64,000 bases of DNA, from contig NZ_JABXYK010000018.1 in assembly GCF_013378445.1 (NCBI RefSeq), forward strand, positions 22,792-86,791, given 5' to 3'. The stretch comes from Mycoplana rhizolycopersici. GTDB taxonomy: Bacteria > Pseudomonadota > Alphaproteobacteria > Rhizobiales > Rhizobiaceae. A model generated the notes under the pieces. It saw nothing but the letters and a program-made list of their open reading frames with translations. It was not told the origin of the DNA and did no database searches. A program made the position numbers and the translations under genes. This document shows, piece after piece, positions 62,036 through 64,000 of the stretch (positions within the stretch are counted from its first letter, which is position 1; the number at the start of each line of letters is the position of its first letter).

Positions 62036-63223
62036 ATGCCGTGGAGAGAGACTTCGGTGATGGAGGAACGTCTACGCTTTGTCGCCCGTCTGCTTGAGGG
62101 CGAAGGGATGAGCGATGTGTGCCGGGAGTTCGGCATCTCGCGTAAAACCGGATACAAGATTTTCAACCGCTACAAGGATGACGGTCTGGAGGCACTGACG
62201 GATCGGTCGCGGCGTCCGGTTCGATATGCCAACCAGTTGCCGGCTCAGGTCGAGGCGCTGATCGTGTCTTCGAAGAAGGACAAGCCGCATTGGGGAGCGC
62301 GCAAGATCAGGGAGTTGCTGGTCCGCAGGCTCGCCGGCGACCTGCGCATCCCTTCGACGAGTACCGTGCATGCCATCCTCGATCGCCACGGGTTGGTTAC
62401 CCATGCCCGCAGGCGTTGTCGCAGCAAGGCCGAAGGCACGGCGCTTTCACATCCACTTGCGCCGAACGAACTCTGGTGTGTCGATTTCAAGGGTGAGTTC
62501 AAGCTCGGCAACGGTCGCTACTGTTACCCTTTGACGGTCACCGACCAGGCCTCGCGCTATCTTCTTGCCTGCGAGGCTTTCGAATCGACGAAGGAAGCCG
62601 CCGTCTTCGAGGCCTTTCGCCGGCTGTTTGCCGAGCGTGGCCTGCCGAGCGCGATCAGAAGCGACAACGGCGTCCCCTTCGCCAGTCCGAACGGCCTCTA
62701 TAATCTGTCGAAGCTCTCTGTCTGGTGGTTGAGGCTCGGCATTGCCATCGAGCGCATCAGGCCGGGCCACCCGCAACAGAACGGCCGGCACGAACGCATG
62801 CATCTGACACTCAAAAAGGAAGCCACGCGCCCGCCCCAGATGAACATGCTGCAGCAGCAGGTCCGTTTCGACAGCTTCGTCAACGAATTCAATAGGGAAC
62901 GTCCGCATGAGGCACTGGCCATGAAGAGCCCGGCAGACGTCTATTGCGCATCGTCCAAAGCCTATACCGGCCTGCCTGACATCAACTACCCTTTCCACGA
63001 CAGGGACGCGCTTGTCACCAATTGCGGGCGCATCTGCATGTACCGAAAGAAGATCAACATCTCGATCGTCATGGCAGGGCAGAGACTGGGAATAAGAGAA
63101 GTCGATGACGGCATTTGGCTCGTCAGCTTCATGCACTATGATCTGGGATATATCGACCTGGAACAGAGGACTTTGCAAGCCATCGACAACCCGTTCGGCA
63201 CGAGGTTGTCACCCATGTCATAG
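62036..63223 (+). CDS. IS481-family transposase
   Basis: 395-residue DDE transposase. N-terminal helix-turn-helix (CREFGISRKTGYKIFNRY, about 33-50). The integrase core (about 145-320) has acidic residues in CVDFKGEF, IRSDNGVPF and GRHERMHL. GGGAGG is 5 bases before ATG 62036. The stop lies inside the right inverted repeat, common in compact elements. The frame is intact, so it may be active. Confidence 0.92.
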   Translation: MPWRETSVMEERLRFVARLLEGEGMSDVCREFGISRKTGYKIFNRYKDDGLEALTDRSRRPVRYANQLPAQVEALIVSSKKDKPHWGARKIRELLVRRLAGDLRIPSTSTVHAILDRHGLVTHARRRCRSKAEGTALSHPLAPNELWCVDFKGEFKLGNGRYCYPLTVTDQASRYLLACEAFESTKEAAVFEAFRRLFAERGLPSAIRSDNGVPFASPNGLYNLSKLSVWWLRLGIAIERIRPGHPQQNGRHERMHLTLKKEATRPPQMNMLQQQVRFDSFVNEFNRERPHEALAMKSPADVYCASSKAYTGLPDINYPFHDRDALVTNCGRICMYRKKINISIVMAGQRLGIREVDDGIWLVSFMHYDLGYIDLEQRTLQAIDNPFGTRLSPMS

Positions 63224-63257
63224 GTACAAGCCGGTACCTATGTCTCCGGTATGGACA
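63208..63257. repeat. Right inverted repeat of the IS481-family element
   Basis: Plus strand from GTCACCCATGTC to GGTATGGACA. It includes a local palindrome ATAGGTAC/GGTACCTAT at 63220-63241 and the transposase stop codon. Confidence 0.8.
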
Positions 63258-63267
63258 ATGATTTTAA

Positions 63268-63344
63268 TGGCGACCCCTGCAGGATTCGAACCTGCGACCT
63301 ACTGCTTAGAAGGCAGTTGCTCTATCCAGCTGAGCTAAGGGGCC
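63268..63344 (-). tRNA. tRNA-Arg (anticodon TCT)
   Basis: 77-base cloverleaf on the minus strand with encoded CCA: 5' GGCCCCTTAGCTCAGCTGG, anticodon loop CTTCTAA closed by ACTGC/GCAGT (anticodon TCT), T-arm GGTTCGAATCC, 3' AGGGGTCGCCA. Its 5' end is 17 bases past the NDUFS4-like gene stop, so it may be processed from that transcript. The IS lies 10 bp beyond its 3' end. Confidence 0.95.
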
Positions 63345-63361
63345 GTTGCCGGCAGGCCGGG

Positions 63362-63667
63362 TCAGTGGGTCCAGGGCTGCATGCGGTTGAAACGAAAATT
63401 GTCGGGGTAGGCGACCTTCTTGCGCGTCGCGTCGTGCGGCTCGATCACACGATATTCCAGTCCGTTGCGTTCGGCATAGGCGACCGCCAGCTCACAGGTC
63501 TCGAATGTGAGCTTCACCTGCTGGCGCATGTCGCCGGAACTCGTGTAGCCCATGATCGGATCGATCGTGCGGGCGCGTTCCTGGTCGAACTCCAGAACCC
63601 AGCGATGCGTTTTCGCCTTGCCGGACTGCATAGCGGTCTTGGCGGGACGGTAGATCTTCGCGGACAT
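63362..63667 (-). CDS. NDUFS4-like ETC complex I accessory protein
   Basis: 101 residues matching the bacterial ETC complex I subunit family (18-kDa NDUFS4-like): SAKIYRPAKTAMQSGKAKTHRW, GYTSSGDMRQQVKLTFET and AYAERNGLEYRV. Alphaproteobacterial complex I carries this accessory subunit. ATG 63667 is the family start. No nuo genes are near. tRNA-Arg follows by 17 bases on the same strand. Confidence 0.9.
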   Translation of the reverse strand: MSAKIYRPAKTAMQSGKAKTHRWVLEFDQERARTIDPIMGYTSSGDMRQQVKLTFETCELAVAYAERNGLEYRVIEPHDATRKKVAYPDNFRFNRMQPWTH

Positions 63668-63856
63668 CGGTATTCTGTCTCCAGCAGGTTCGATTTCGTG
63701 CCGCACCGGCACTGCCCATGCATAGCGCAGAATCGGTAAACGGCAAATGTCAGGGCAGGGGAAAACCAACGAACCGAGCCACTTCGATCTTCGACGACTG
63801 CAATCCGCACAGGCGCGCCCCGCGTGCGGGACCCATAGCACTGGCATGGGAGCATT

Positions 63857-63976
63857 TCAACGGTTCAGCGCGCTGATGATGTCCCAGGGAGTGGTGTAGC
63901 TCGGGCGATCCTCGAGCTTTCCGGACAGGGCCGGGAACGGGTCAACTTGCAGCAGGCAAGTTGATGAGCTGATCAT
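63857..63976 (-). CDS. Possible small protein, 39 residues
   Basis: A minus-strand frame reading LQVDPFPALSGKLEDRP then TTPWDIISALNR before TGA has coding-like composition. The ATG at 63976 is preceded by a stop two codons earlier, with no good binding site. It may be a small protein or the C-terminal fragment of a frameshifted gene whose rest lies outside the window. I do not recognise it. Confidence 0.3.
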   Translation of the reverse strand: MISSSTCLLQVDPFPALSGKLEDRPSYTTPWDIISALNR

Positions 63977-64000
63977 CACTCATTGTGGCGATCGTCTCAA

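Larger units (their letters stand above)
61964..63257 (+). mobile_element. IS481-family insertion sequence, complete
   Basis: 1294 bp bounded by imperfect inverted repeats (61964-62010 and 63208-63257), both ending outward in TGTCC. It holds one intact transposase gene. The outer CATTG (61959-61963) and CAATG (63256-63260) continue the inverted symmetry, so the true edges could be a few bases wider. No clear target duplication is visible. It lies between the alginate-lyase-family gene and tRNA-Arg, 10 bp from the tRNA 3' end. Confidence 0.82.

Noticed and set aside
61565..63344. tRNA-Arg with an adjacent mobile element considered as a genomic island boundary
   Set aside because: Only one IS is visible, with no tyrosine integrase or partial tRNA repeat; an island beyond the window cannot be judged.

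Overview
The window is about 64 kb of GC-rich DNA (roughly 62% by eye) from an alphaproteobacterium, almost certainly Rhizobiaceae (Ensifer/Sinorhizobium, Rhizobium, Agrobacterium, Shinella and relatives). Pointers are a cobS/cobT pair, a PleC/DivJ-type kinase, a class II DAHP synthase, a Usg protein, an NDUFS4-like complex I protein, SthA, class I PhaC, and blocks such as fumC / L,D-transpeptidase / gph / rpiA / DUF2059 / gor / DAHP synthase and phaC / aminotransferase / hom / recJ that match rhizobial chromosomes from memory. It reads as chromosomal housekeeping DNA, gene-dense and in mixed orientation. One mobile element is visible. No prophage, CRISPR array, rRNA operon or recognisable defence locus was seen.

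Layout. 0-6 kb: the tail of a chemoreceptor, an extensin-domain lipoprotein, an ABC-2 exporter pair, and a soluble tandem-PAS chemoreceptor. 6-9.5 kb (mostly minus): membrane aspartic protease and DUF1289 protein (4-bp overlap), cobS, then cobT and dgkA on plus. 9.5-21 kb: an unrecognised membrane protein, a DivJ-like histidine kinase, a membrane-anchored nuclease, a uracil-DNA-glycosylase-fold protein, an Lrp regulator, a CDF transporter, a beta-hydroxyacid dehydrogenase, a minus-strand pair (unknown membrane protein plus DUF4010/MgtC-like protein), a TPR-methyltransferase, a DUF2270 protein and Usg. 21-24 kb: a basic amino-acid ABC uptake system lacking its ATPase.

24-33 kb: a long OmpA-family protein with near-identical charged repeats, mobB/mobA, an HBM-type chemoreceptor and moaA. 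mobAB and moaA are molybdenum cofactor genes on either side of the chemoreceptor. DUF971 and PPOX proteins follow. 33-45.7 kb: a diguanylate cyclase, fumC, a YcbB-like L,D-transpeptidase, gph, rpiA, gor, DAHP synthase, a GFA protein and sthA. gor, sthA and rpiA together touch redox and pentose-phosphate balance. 45.8-55.4 kb: radC, map, sfsA, phaC, a small lipoprotein, an aminotransferase, hom and recJ.

55.4-64 kb: four minus-strand tRNA-Glu genes (one CTC, three identical TTC copies), each with its own -35/-10 promoter at 17-bp spacing. Then come an M15-type peptidase lipoprotein with a long linker, gloA, a double cold-shock protein overlapping a DUF192 gene by one base, a zinc-ribbon protein, an alginate-lyase-family protein lacking the expected His, an intact IS481-family element about 10 bp from the 3' end of tRNA-Arg(TCT), and an NDUFS4-like protein. 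Convergent and operon-end sites often carry strong hairpin terminators.

No convincing new multi-gene system was found. The best leads are the uncharacterised membrane proteins at 9512-10615 and 17624-19180, the repeat-bearing OmpA protein, the recently multiplied tRNA-Glu cluster, an orphan minus-strand terminator near 1.7 kb, and the IS insertion beside tRNA-Arg.
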